Shown in pieces: positions 36,052-44,060 of a stretch of 64,000 nucleotides of DNA (position 1 is its first letter; every line of letters begins with the position of its first letter). This DNA is from JADFQT01 sp965216025 (lineage in GTDB: Bacteria > Chloroflexota > Dehalococcoidia > Lucifugimonadales > UBA3495), in NCBI GenBank assembly GCA_965216025.1, contig CBDCEX010000018.1, positions 1-64,000 of the forward strand. Reading direction: 5' to 3'. The position numbers and the translations under genes were made by a program. The notes beneath the pieces are model-generated. The model had not been told where the DNA came from and made no database searches. It worked only from the letters and a program-made list of their open reading frames with translations.

Positions 36052-36645
36052 CTATTCAAGACTTGACAGGTCTTGACGTGTGTTTTCGTAGGGGAGTGCC
36101 GCTCCTTCCCGCTGCAGTGCCCTCCGGACGGTGTTGGGGGAACACTCGAAGGTCTCGGCGATACGCCGCAGGCTAGCCCCTGCTTCCCGCATCTTCCGGA
36201 CCACCTCCAGCTGCCCCTGATTGAATTTCCTCGGTGGGCCCAAGGTCTTGCCCTGCTGCCGGGCCCGCTCAAGCCCCTCCCTGGTGCGCCGCCTGATGGA
36301 CGCCAGCTCCTGGTCGGCGACCCAGGCGGCAAACATCATAAGAACCTGGCCGAAGAAGGCCTCTGGGTTGCCCTCGTCGGCCTCCAGGTACTTCGTCCAC
36401 TGGGCCTCAGTCTCGGCCAGGGAGCGAACCTTCACGCCCCGGTCACGCAGTTCACCGATGGACCGGATGGTGTCAGGCCAGCGCCGGCCGATGCGGGCGA
36501 TGGCCACCACCGCCAGGGTGTCGCCGCCGGCCAGGCGGGCGTTCAGGCGGTGCCAGCCCCGGCGCTCCTGGGAAGCGGGGTCCATGCCCGGGGCCCCCTC
36601 CTGGAGCTGCCGGCTGGTGCGGATGTAACCGTAAATCTGTGCCAT
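36052..36645 (-). CDS. Serine recombinase (resolvase family)
   Basis: The 197-residue protein begins AQIYGYIRTSRQLQEGAPGMDPASQ with the catalytic Ser in YIRTS. It continues to VVAIARIGRRWPDTIRSI (usual R.SR motif altered to ARIGR), ...QELASIRRRTREGLERAR, and a C-terminal helix-turn-helix (GASLRRIAETFECSPNTVRRAL). It is slightly short in the first half: the usual strand between SQ.. and the LDR.. region seems contracted. It probably resolves or inverts DNA. Its stop touches the start of the TIR gene, so it may drive expression of that operon. Confidence 0.85.
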   Translation of the reverse strand: MAQIYGYIRTSRQLQEGAPGMDPASQERRGWHRLNARLAGGDTLAVVAIARIGRRWPDTIRSIGELRDRGVKVRSLAETEAQWTKYLEADEGNPEAFFGQVLMMFAAWVADQELASIRRRTREGLERARQQGKTLGPPRKFNQGQLEVVRKMREAGASLRRIAETFECSPNTVRRALQREGAALPYENTRQDLSSLE

Positions 36646-36651
36646 GCCGGG

Positions 36652-36718
36652 AGTATGCGTTTATTGCACGGCTCCCGCAATGGGGAAATGCCAGTGTTTG
36701 GGGGGTGTGCAATACTCC
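36652..36718. promoter_or_regulatory. Inverted repeat upstream of the recombinase (possible res site)
   Basis: TATTGCAC (36662-36669) and GTGCAATA (36707-36714) are perfect inverted arms. The longer sequences GGAGTAT...TTGCAC and GTGCAATACTCC also correspond. Position directly ahead of a resolvase gene suggests recombinase-binding subsites. Confidence 0.4.
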
Positions 36719-36946
36719 CCTTTTAGGGAACACTGGAAGGACAGGACAGTCCCGACAGTCCGCTGCACCGGCGCGGGTGGGCATCGCATCGCTGGCTCCG
36801 TCCGAGTCCTGGATCCACACCCTCAGCGCCCCCTACCGAAGTCGCGCAAATGGTGGACGAGATTGTGCTGCGGGTGAGGGACTGCTGGGCGGCGCAGGCG
36901 GAAAGGTGCGGGACCTGACCGACGGCTGCGTGGACTACCCCCCCTC

Positions 36947-37165
36947 GAGGCCATCGGCCTCAAGACCACCGCCGAGCAGTGCTACCAGATGCTGCGGGCC
37001 GGCGGCACCGCCACCATCATCGACATAATTCCCGAAGGCACCAAAATCGAGTGGCTGAAGCTGGATGAACTGGTATCGCAGCACATGAAGGTGGAGCAGA
37101 TGAAAGAAGCCCCCGCCGACATGAAGGCCGGGAACGTGGCGCGGAGCATGATTATGTTTGAGTAG
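36947..37165 (+). pseudogene. Zinc-type alcohol dehydrogenase, C-terminal remnant
   Basis: The frame EAIGLKTTAEQCYQMLRAGGTATIIDIIPEGTKIEW and then LDELVSQHMKVEQMKEAPADMKAGNVARSMIMFE matches the end of zinc-dependent alcohol dehydrogenases. An internal piece is missing between TKIEW and LDELV. No start or Rossmann half remains. It is chromosomal-type debris among mobile genes. Confidence 0.7.
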
Positions 37166-37275
37166 GGGGAGTCCTTCCGGCCGAAAGGCCGGTTAGGATT
37201 CGTCATTGAGCGGGCGGACGTTCCAAACGAGCGGTTCGTCCGTTTCTGCGTCTAGGGTTCAGTTGGAGGGGTTGT

Positions 37276-37802
37276 TCACAGGTTGATGAGCGGACCCTGA
37301 CCGATCACAGCTAGAATCCGGTTCTTTAATCTCTCTCGCAAATCTTGATGAGTTTCCCAGTCTATGTGGCTGTAATGGGAAGTGTCGAAGTGCAAGGTTT
37401 TCATTGACTTCTTGGCGCACATGAATATGACGGGGATGTTGAGCCCGTGGGCGAATCCAGCTTCGTAGTAGACGCTGCCCCTAGCCCCGTCAGTTCCATG
37501 GGTAAAGTCGGCAACCAAAAATCTGGATTTCCGAATTTCGGCTATGATTTCATCTTCGATCCTATTGATGTGATCCTTCCGGTTGAGTATTAGGGGTTTG
37601 AATCCAGCGTCTTTGATCCCTAGCTCTATCCCATGCTCGTAAACTTCAGTCATGCTGTCGTGGAACCACATCGCTACGAAGGCTTGGGTTAAGTCGGTAT
37701 TGGCTGCTTGGTCGGCGATATGTGCATGCCCCGCTACTGTGACGTACACGTTCCCTTGGCCGCCCGACATGAAATCACCGGTTATCCAACCCCTTTCTCT
37801 TA
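37276..37802 (-). pseudogene. Deoxyribosyltransferase-like protein, C-terminal part (IS5-interrupted)
   Basis: The frame RERGWITGDFMSGGQGNVYVTV leads into a nucleoside 2-deoxyribosyltransferase-like domain: QAFVAMWFHDSMTEVYEHG, RIEDEIIAEIRKSRFLVADFTHG and GSVYYEAGFAHGLNIPVIFMC. That fold is related to TIR and is often found in nucleotide-signal or immunity proteins. The 5' part is at 38665-39100, beyond an IS5 element. Removing the IS and one TTA restores ...YFLEYL-RERGWITG... in frame as a 319-residue protein. Confidence 0.88.
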
Positions 37803-38664
37803 GAACCTGTTTACGATCTCTGAAATATGATAAGTTGAGACGATTACCGGAGGGAGGGGTAATCATGTCTCATTCCTATCCCAGCGACATCAGCCGGGAG
37901 CAATTTGCCCGGATTCTGCCGGATTTGGAGTCGGCCCGACGCCGGACCAAGCCCCGCACCGTGGACTTGTACGACGTTTTCTGCGGGGTGCTCTATCTTT
38001 TAAAAAGCGGGTGCCAGTGGCGGATGCTCCCTGCGGACTTCCCCAATTGGGGCACCTGCTACAAGTATTTCCAGCAATGGAGCCAGCGGCCTGACCCAGA
38101 GCAAGAGTCTATTCTGGAGCAGGTCTTAAAAAAAATTGGTTGGCGCGGCCCGGAGAAGCAATGGTCGGAAAGAGCAGACCAGCTTCTGCATCGTGGACTC
38201 CCAGAGCGTCAAGAACACGGACAGCGCCGAGCAGAAGGGCTATGACGCGGGCAAGAAGGTGTCGGGAATCAAGCGTCACATCGCGGTGGATACTCAGGGA
38301 TTGCCCCATGCGATCCACGTGACTACCGCGAACGTCACCGACCGGGCTGGGGCTTTGGCGATGTTTGACCAGCGGCGGGACGGCCTCAGCTTGGTGCAGA
38401 ACGTGCTGGTGGACGGGGGTACACTGGGGATCCCTTTGCCGCTGGGGTGCAGAGCCTGCTGGGAGCGTCGGTGGAGGTGGTGAAACGCAATGAGATGCAC
38501 ACCTTCGTAGTGCTGCCGAAGCGATGGGTGGTGGAGCGGTCTTTTGCCTGGCTGGAAAAGTGCCGCCGACTCTGGAAGAACTGCGAAAGAAAGCTAAATA
38601 CCAGCCTGCAAATGGTGGTGCTTGCCTTCGCGGCGCTAATCCTGAAGAGATTGCAAACAGGCTC
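37803..38664 (+). mobile_element. IS5-family (IS1031/IS427-like) element
   Basis: Imperfect terminal inverted repeats are seen (GAACCTGTTTACGATCTCT at 37803; complement of GAGCCTGTTTGCAATCTCT ending at 38664). A 3-bp target duplication TTA lies at 37800-37802 and 38665-38667. The 862-bp length fits the subgroup. Confidence 0.9.
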
Positions 38665-38668
38665 TTAG
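37865..38668 (+). pseudogene. IS5-family transposase in three frames
   Basis: Frame one (from ATG 37865) holds MSHSYPSDISREQFARILPDLESAR and GCQWRMLPADFPNWGTCYKYF. Frame two holds FCIVDSQSVKNTDSAEQKGYDAGKKVSGIKRHIAVDTQG. Frame three holds SVEVVKRNEMHTFVVLPKRWVVERSFAWL. The first break is where this group often uses programmed frameshifting. The second, at GACGGGGGTACACTGG near 38415, is one G short of the expected DGGYTG and looks like a mutation. The element is probably inactive by itself. Confidence 0.85.
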
Positions 38669-39100
38669 GTACTCTAGGAAGTAATCGACTTCGTCCCATT
38701 TGGTCGACTCACTCCAGGCAAAGGCACCATATTCACCTTCATCGATCCAAACTCGATTTGCGACGGTTTGTGATTGTCGGGCGATGAATCGAAGGAGTCG
38801 GGTCGCTCGCTCGTGTACTTGGAGGGGCTGTCTCGCTTTGACTGACTCTACCACAGCGTCAGTTATTGAGGGCATATGTACTCCCTGCGATCTTTGGTCA
38901 ACCAACCAAGTAGTGAGCTTGGCCCTCTGCTCTACCGATAACTCATTAAGTGAGACGTCCATTGCAAGGTGGTAACCCCCACCGGTACGAGGAGAGTCAT
39001 AACTGCCCCACGTGATGCTGGATCGGGATTCGATCAATTGGGTTGTCGCCCCTTCCAAAGGGGTGCCCCAAATGGGGCAAGTTTGTAAATTAGATCTCAT
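38665..39100 (-). pseudogene. Deoxyribosyltransferase-like protein, N-terminal part (IS5-interrupted)
   Basis: The start at ATG 39100 reads MRSNLQTCPIWGTPLEGATTQLI, then YHLAMDVSLNELSVEQRAKLTTWLVDQR and STKWDEVDYFLEYLR, before running into the IS5 element. The N-terminal CP-x-WGTP motif is a half zinc-knuckle. The domain is helical and probably a sensor or adaptor for the C-terminal enzyme-like domain at 37276-37802. Confidence 0.85.
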
Positions 39101-39235
39101 CTAAAAACCCCCGATTGTTCTCGTCGGTGTATAGGTATGTACGAGAAAGCTGATATTCGCTCACCTTACCCACAAGCTGCAGGCCTCCACCAGTTTGGCC
39201 AGCCCCCCGGCCGCAGGCCCGTGGATTGAGCGGCT

Positions 39236-39415
39236 TCAGAATTCCCACGGGGGTTGGATGGAATCGCCCCATTCCCCGATGAGCATGGGGTCCAGCCTGT
39301 TTATCCCGGGCAGGCGGTCGAAGTATTCCGGGGTGTCGTCGAACCGGCACCCTGGGGGGCCGAAGGGGAGCTCCCCGTCCTGGGAGAGGGCGTCCAGGTT
39401 ATTGCTGCTGGCCAT
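39236..39415 (-). CDS. Small hypothetical protein paired with the aspartic protease
   Basis: A 59-residue frame from ATG 39415 reads MASSNNLDALSQDGELPFGPPG, then FDDTPEYFDRLPGINRLDPMLIGEWG. It starts 3 bp after the protease stop codon, so the two are probably co-translated. No family is recognised. The sequence is acidic and Pro/Gly-rich, and looks coding. Confidence 0.5.
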   Translation of the reverse strand: MASSNNLDALSQDGELPFGPPGCRFDDTPEYFDRLPGINRLDPMLIGEWGDSIQPPWEF

Positions 39416-39418
39416 TGC

Positions 39419-39775
39419 TCAGAGCCGCTCCGCTTCTACCGGCACCAGTAGTTGTCCCACTGGGTCCACTGCCAGCAGGGCGTCCTCCAGCGTGACCACT
39501 CCCAGCAGGCTGGGTTCATTTTCCTCTGCGAATATCACCTGTGTTGCGAAGGTCTGGTCCTCCAGCCTGACCACTGTCCAGCCTATGTCCACTGGGACCG
39601 AGCTTCCGTCGGCCAGCCGGGACCGGGCTGAGCGTCTCACTGGCACTCCCAGCCTCTGCAGTAGCGCTCTGGGCACGGCCGTGAAGGTTGACCCGGTGTC
39701 CACAGTCACCTCGAGGTCCTCGAACTGCCTGCCCTGCTGGTCTCCGACACCTATGGTTACAACCAGTTTTCCCAC
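39419..39775 (-). CDS. Retropepsin-like aspartic protease
   Basis: The 118-residue protein reads DLEVTVDTGSTFTAVPRALLQRLG (catalytic DTGS at about residues 26-29), then RLADGSSVPVDIGWTVVRLED and LLGVVTLEDALLAVDP. This is the bacterial retropepsin-like (gag-asp) fold, active as a homodimer. Single-domain forms are common in cyanobacteria and Chloroflexi beside toxin-antitoxin genes. The role is unknown. Confidence 0.85.
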   Translation of the reverse strand: MGKLVVTIGVGDQQGRQFEDLEVTVDTGSTFTAVPRALLQRLGVPVRRSARSRLADGSSVPVDIGWTVVRLEDQTFATQVIFAEENEPSLLGVVTLEDALLAVDPVGQLLVPVEAERL

Positions 39776-39881
39776 TGTGGCCTCTCCTTGAAATCGAGTC
39801 GAGTTCCGCCTTGGGTGCTCGCCGTTTTGTTGCTCGTTATTGAGACTGGAGAATGCTAAACCAAAGCCAAGGCGGGGGACT

Positions 39882-40304
39882 TCAGCCGTGCTGTTGTTGG
39901 CTGAAGGGGTTGATGACTCTCAGTCCCCCGTAGTCCTGCTGGTCGTTCATGTCCTCGGAGTAGACCGCCTCGCACCTGATGACGCCTGCTGCCGCGAGTA
40001 TCGCGGCGTCCCAGTAGGATATGCCGAAGCGGTCGCTGAGTTCCGTCGCCCTCCGGAAGACCTCGGTTGTGACCGGTTGCACGGGCACTTCCGCCAGCCC
40101 TTCTATGAACCTCATGGCCTCATCGTGGCTCAGCCTGTTGGGCCGGGACCGCCGGGTGGCCTGGTAGTAAAACTCCTGCAGGACCTGGACCGAGAGGGCC
40201 AGCGAGTCCTCTCCCAGGACCTCGATGGCCCTGGCGCGCTTGCCGGCCTCCGCCGGGTCCGCGCTGACGGCGTAGAGGAGGATGTTGGAGTCAACGAGGC
40301 GCAT
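39882..40304 (-). CDS. vapC: VapC-type PIN-domain toxin
   Basis: The 140-residue protein has MRLVDSNILLYAV (first Asp), VLQEFYYQATRR (Glu), FGISYWDAAILAAA (Asp) and VYSEDMNDQQ (last acidic). These four acidic positions form the PIN ribonuclease site. The start overlaps the antitoxin gene by 14 bp. An IS630-type terminal sequence (TAAACCAAAGCCAAGG at 39856) lies just after the stop. Confidence 0.92.
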   Translation of the reverse strand: MRLVDSNILLYAVSADPAEAGKRARAIEVLGEDSLALSVQVLQEFYYQATRRSRPNRLSHDEAMRFIEGLAEVPVQPVTTEVFRRATELSDRFGISYWDAAILAAAGVIRCEAVYSEDMNDQQDYGGLRVINPFSQQQHG

Positions 40305-40581
40305 TGCGTTGGTACATCTCCTCTCTGGTCAGGTTGCCGGTCATGGAGATCCCGACCCCCTTGTGGTGGAATTCTTCCGTTATCTCGGCCAGTCTGCGGC
40401 GGCGTCTTTCGGGCTCCGTTTCCCCCGTGTTCCCTTGAGCCCCGTTGTTTATGACGCCCAGCATGTGGTCCCTGATCATTGCCGATACGGAGGTTCCCTG
40501 CTCGGCCGCCATGATCCGCAGTCGCCGGTGGGTCTCGTCGTCCATGCTGACGCTGACGTTCTTCATCTCTTCCGCTGCCAC
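40291..40581 (-). CDS. vapB: VapB-type ribbon-helix-helix antitoxin
   Basis: The 96-residue protein reads KNVSVSMDDETHRRLRIMAAEQGTSVSAMIRDHML, a ribbon-helix-helix, followed by a charged tail that would bind the toxin. It is first in the operon and overlaps vapC. A palindrome at 40585-40599 touches the start, fitting autorepression. Confidence 0.88.
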   Translation of the reverse strand: MAAEEMKNVSVSMDDETHRRLRIMAAEQGTSVSAMIRDHMLGVINNGAQGNTGETEPERRRRRLAEITEEFHHKGVGISMTGNLTREEMYQRNAPR

Positions 40582-40584
40582 TAT

Positions 40585-40599
40585 TTTAGTGAATCACTA
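40585..40599. promoter_or_regulatory. vapBC operator palindrome
   Basis: TTAGTGA-A-TCACTAA is a perfect 7+7 palindrome immediately upstream of vapB, probably bound by the ribbon-helix-helix antitoxin. Confidence 0.6.
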
Positions 40600-40699
40600 A
40601 TATCCTTGCAGGAGTTTACCTGCTTTCCCTCCCCGCTGCCAACTTGGCTTCTGTGGTTCCCTGGCTCTTCTCAGCATTTCTGCAGCTACAGTACCGTCT

Positions 40700-40974
40700 C
40701 CATCTGAGATGGCCTGCCAGGCAACTCCTGTCGTCCTGGCTGAGAGCGGCTCTGCAATCGTCCTGCAAGGTTTTGGTTGCGTCCTATTTTTTGTGCAAAG
40801 CCGGTTCGCCTTGTCTCTTTATCCGCGGCCCTCCGCTCGGCATAGCTGCGCCCGGGGGACTGCCGGTGTTGCTCGGCGCAGCTGAAGCAGCGCGTCTGGC
40901 CCGGTATGGCCGGCTTGCTACAGTTCTGGCACTTGCCAAGCAGCTTGGCCTTCTGTCTCTGTTCCTCACCCGAC
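40700..40974 (-). pseudogene. Zinc-ribbon tail fused to the histidine-kinase remnant
   Basis: The frame of the kinase remnant continues as RQKAKLLGKCQNCSKPAIPGQTRCFSCAEQHRQ, a CxxC...CxxC zinc ribbon, and a basic tail. The join at about 40975 lies inside the kinase ATP-binding domain, so this is a rearrangement product and not a natural fusion. Confidence 0.5.
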
Positions 40975-41290
40975 CCCGCGATGTCCCGTCCCCGGTCCTC
41001 GCCGTCGATGCGGGAGAACTTCCTGAACAGGTGCGGTAGGCGCTCGGCGGGCACGCCCACGCCGTCGTCGGCGACCGAGAGGGCGACGGACGCCATCGCG
41101 CACGGCGGCGACCCGGATGGCGGACAGCTCGTTCGAGTGCCGGGCCGCATTGGACAGCAGGTTGTTCAGCACCTGGACGATGCGCCGCCGGTCCGCCAGG
41201 ACCCGGGGCAGGTCGGGCGGAATATCAATAACCAGGTTACTCCTGCCGCCCCTGCTCTGGAACCTGCTCCTAGCCTCGTCCACCAGGACA
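40975..41290 (-). pseudogene. Sensor histidine kinase, ATP-binding domain remnant
   Basis: One frame gives DIPPDLPRVLADRRRIVQVLNNLLSNAARHS (N box). The next gives SVADDGVGVPAERLPHLFRKFSRIDGEDRGRDIAGSG (G1 and F boxes), cut just before the G2 box. A frameshift near 41090-41110 and truncation at 40975 make it dead. The receiver-domain gene beside it on the other strand suggests a former two-component pair. Confidence 0.8.
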
Positions 41291-41340
41291 CCTTCACCAT
41301 TCCGGTGGCTCAGGACGCCGGTATCGGGGCCGCCAATCTC

Positions 41341-41413
41341 CCGGTGCGCTCCAGGCGGTCGGAGAGGGAGCGGACGCGCATTCTCGCGGTGGACGACGAC
41401 CCGCAGACGCTTA
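41341..41413 (+). pseudogene. Response-regulator receiver domain, 5' part (ISAzo13-interrupted)
   Basis: RTRILAVDDDPQTL is the start of a receiver domain with its acidic pocket DDD. The frame meets the ISAzo13 element at 41414. Excision of the element and one TTA joins it to RHVRDALTNAGYAPVVTGDRE at 42709. Confidence 0.85.
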
Positions 41414-42708
41414 GGGATTGTCACGAAATAATTAGTTCAATTGAGCAGCGCAACGCGGGGTAGCAGCGAATAATTCCATTCACCATGGAAAGAGTCTCTA
41501 CGCAAATAGATGGCTTCGAGTTCGTCGTCCGATACGGTGCGCCCGGCCGGGTATCGGTTGGTGTCCAGTTGGCTCTGAACCCGCAGCCCCGTCCGGGTCG
41601 TGGTCGCCCCGATCAAGTTCACCACCACCTCGTGGCTCACCAGCGGCTTTCCGCGCCAGTTCTGACTGATCGCGGAGAACAAGCGGTGTTCGATCTTGTT
41701 CCACTTGCTGGTCCCTGGTGGGAGGTGGCACACGTCGATTTCAAGGCCCGTCTCATCCGCCAATTTCTGCAACTCCAGCTTCCACAAGCGGAGCCGATAC
41801 CCATTGCTGCCGCCCGCGTCGGCCGTTATCAGCAGCCGAGTGGCGCTCGGGTAGAGCGCCTGCCCCATGCCGCGCCACCAACGCCGGATGCTCTCGACGG
41901 CAAAAGCAGCCGTATCGTGGTCCGTCCCCACACTGACCCAGGCCTCGTTCTGGGCGATATCGTACACCCCATAAGGACTGACCCGGCCCAGATCCGGAAT
42001 CAGGAAGTCATGCACCAGCACTTGCTCCGGCGCTCCCTTGGGACGCAACTCCCGCCCACCGTTCTTGAAGGGCCCCACCAGTTCCTTCTTCTTCGTGTCC
42101 ACGGAGATCACCGGCTCTCCCAGGGAGAGTTGCAGTTGCACCGCCCGGTCCAAGTGCTCAAACTGGGCGTTGCGGTCCGGGTGTTCCGTCCCCGCCAGGG
42201 TCTTGCGATTGGCTTGCAAGCTATAGCCCATGTCGTGGAGCAGTTCGGCGACCATGCGATGGCTGACTTGGTGCCCTTGGCGCTTCAATGCCACCGCCAG
42301 TTGACGCACGCTCTTGCAGGTCCAGCGCAGCGGGGACTCGGGATCCCCACGGCTGGTCGGCTCCACCAGCCGGTCCAAGTCCTCGCGCAAGCTCGGGTCA
42401 TGCTCGACGGTGCGCTTCCGGCCGCCTCCAGGATGGCGGATGCGGCCCTTCGCGGCCCCTACGGCCGGCTGGCCCAACTCCCGTATGCCGCGGCGAATCG
42501 TCCCGCGAGAAGCTCCGGTGGCCCTTGCAACCGCTGCCTGGCCACCACGCCCGGCCGCCGACGCCTCAGCGGCAAGCACCAGCCGCCGCACCCGCTCGTC
42601 CACAACGGGGGCAATCGCTTGGTAACGAGCTTGAATCGCTCCTTCAACTATCACCCATTAAGTATAGCTGAGCATGTAGTAAAGGTCAAGTTATTTCGTG
42701 ACAGTGCC
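41414..42708 (-). mobile_element. ISAzo13-family element
   Basis: The ends GGGATTGTCACGAAATAA and the complement of GGCACTGTCACGAAATAA are near-perfect inverted repeats. A 3-bp duplication TTA lies at 41411-41413 and 42709-42711. It has one transposase gene and is 1295 bp long. Confidence 0.88.
41437..42654 (-). CDS. ISAzo13-family transposase
   Basis: The 405-residue protein has an N-terminal HTH region (GGQAAVARATGASRGTIRRGI) and KSVRQLAVALKRQGHQVSHRMVAELLHDMGYS. The catalytic part is EPVISVDTKKKELVGPFKN, LLITADAGGSNGYRLRLWK and CHLPPGTSKWNKIEHRLFS, which carries the final acidic residue. All family motifs and full length are present, so it is probably active. Confidence 0.94.
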   Translation of the reverse strand: MIVEGAIQARYQAIAPVVDERVRRLVLAAEASAAGRGGQAAVARATGASRGTIRRGIRELGQPAVGAAKGRIRHPGGGRKRTVEHDPSLREDLDRLVEPTSRGDPESPLRWTCKSVRQLAVALKRQGHQVSHRMVAELLHDMGYSLQANRKTLAGTEHPDRNAQFEHLDRAVQLQLSLGEPVISVDTKKKELVGPFKNGGRELRPKGAPEQVLVHDFLIPDLGRVSPYGVYDIAQNEAWVSVGTDHDTAAFAVESIRRWWRGMGQALYPSATRLLITADAGGSNGYRLRLWKLELQKLADETGLEIDVCHLPPGTSKWNKIEHRLFSAISQNWRGKPLVSHEVVVNLIGATTTRTGLRVQSQLDTNRYPAGRTVSDDELEAIYLRRDSFHGEWNYSLLPRVALLN

Positions 42709-42942
42709 TTAGGCACGTCCGGGACGCGCTCACGAATGCTGGCTACGCCCCTGTTGTAACCGGAGACCGGGAGGAGGCGCTCAGCCTGGTGGAGGCGAAC
42801 GACCCCCACCTGGTGCTGCTGGACCTGATGCTGCCTGGGACCGACGGAATCGAGCTGATGCGGGGCATCCTCGACATGGCGGACGTTCCGGTCATCTTCC
42901 TGTCAGCCTACGGCCAGGAAGAGACCATCGCCAGGGCCCTGC
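42709..42942 (+). pseudogene. Response-regulator receiver domain, 3' part
   Basis: The frame reads EANDPHLVLLDLMLPGTDGIELMRG (phosphoacceptor Asp in LLDLMLP) and VPVIFLSAYGQEETIARAL. It then breaks off into IS21 sequence before the conserved Lys-Pro of the last strand. The output domain is lost. Confidence 0.85.
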
Positions 42943-43502
42943 CCAGGAAGGCGAAGGCCGAGACGTGGCCGTCCAGGACAAGCCTCGGCGGTCTCGGCCG
43001 GGTAGGCCTTGACGAAGCATCCGTCGCTGTGGGGCAGGTCCAGGACGAAGTAGTGGGCCTTCCGCTCCACCCCGCCGATGATCACCAGGGCCACGCCCAG
43101 TGCGACTTTGGCGAGGCCCGGCGGATGAGACAGAGGGACGAACATCTCCTGCGACCGGCGGCGATGCTCCCTTACGTAGTCCTTGACTATGGTGTACTGG
43201 CCGCCGAACCCATGCTCGTCCCTGAGCCGCTGGAAGATCCGCTGGGCTGTGTGGCGCTGCTTCCTGGGACGCCTGAGGTCGTCTAGCAGGATTTGGTCGA
43301 TGACGGCGGTGAAGGGCTCCAGCTTAGGACGCCGGGGCGGAGTCTGCCGCCGGTAGCCCGGCGCGCTGAGTAGGCCAGAATCTTGCGCACCGTGTCCCGG
43401 TGCAGGCCGAACACCCGGGAGACCTCCCGGATGCTCATCCCATCCACCATCACCGCCCGTCGGATCCGTAGATACACGTCCACCTGGTACATCCATCCCA
43501 CC
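42943..43502 (-). pseudogene. istA: IstA (IS21 transposase), N-terminal fragment with altered catalytic motif
   Basis: One frame gives MYQVDVYLRIRRAVMVDGMSIREVSRVFGLHRDTVRKIL (HTH). After a frameshift near 43350 it continues RHTAQRIFQRLRDEHGFGGQYTIVKDYVREHRR and PLSHPPGLAKVALGVALVIIGG. The IS21 family reads AQVDFGEA at the last point; here it is AKVALGVA, so the first catalytic Asp is lost. The C-terminal half is absent and a matching piece stands at 19985-20710. Confidence 0.85.
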
Positions 43503-43910
43503 ACCCATAAGCACGACTTCGAACCTATGGATGGCAGAGGACGGTACATTTTTCAACCGCCACAATGTCAGGCAGTCAATCCGTCCAGGTGGTCCACTTT
43601 ACCTCCGCCTTTTACACGTGCTGTCTGAAGCATGGGAGGCCGAGCAAGACTCTCATATTCCTCGCGCGCCTACACCGCTAGCTTGAACCTCAAGGTGAAG
43701 GTTCTTGATTTTTGTCAAGTTCTGATCTTTCGTCGTCCTCGGTGAAGATGCCAAGCCGTACCAGCTCGCTGTCATCGCCGGTAAGGCCGAACAGCCCGCA
43801 GGCGTTGTGGACGTCCACCTGGCGCTGCTGCGCCTCCGTCAGCCTGCCGGGAGGCCCTCTGAGCCGTCCGGAAACAACAGAGTCCCGTCTGGTCGCTCGA
43901 TGATGGGCTC
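43503..43910. other. Debris between the IS21 fragment and a MITE
   Basis: The minus strand has a plausible coding scrap (TEAQQRQVDVHNACGLFGLT, then DDSELVRLGIFTEDDE, about 43730-43860). A GGTTCTTGATTTTTGTCAAG end sequence like that of the element at 22796-22950 lies at about 43700. No intact gene is seen. Confidence 0.4.
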
Positions 43911-44060
43911 TAAACTAAAGCCAAGGTGAGATGTGCATTTCTGGATGTTCAGAGACTTGGCAGAGTCTTCCTCCAACTAAAGAATATGGATCTTACCGGG
44001 ATACCTAAGCCCCATTTCTCAGTGTCCACAAAATGTAGATTCCACCTTGGCTTTAGTTTA
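43911..44060. mobile_element. 150-bp IS630-type MITE
   Basis: The ends TAAACTAAAGCCAAGGTG and ...CACCTTGGCTTTAGTTTA are perfect inverted repeats with TA at each end, as expected for the IS630/Tc1 group. The end resembles that of the IS630 at 16237 (TAAACCAAAGCCAAGGTG). It contains no gene. Confidence 0.85.

Noticed and set aside
41485..42759. 424-codon plus-strand frame
   Set aside because: Antisense of the ISAzo13 transposase, without recognisable motifs.
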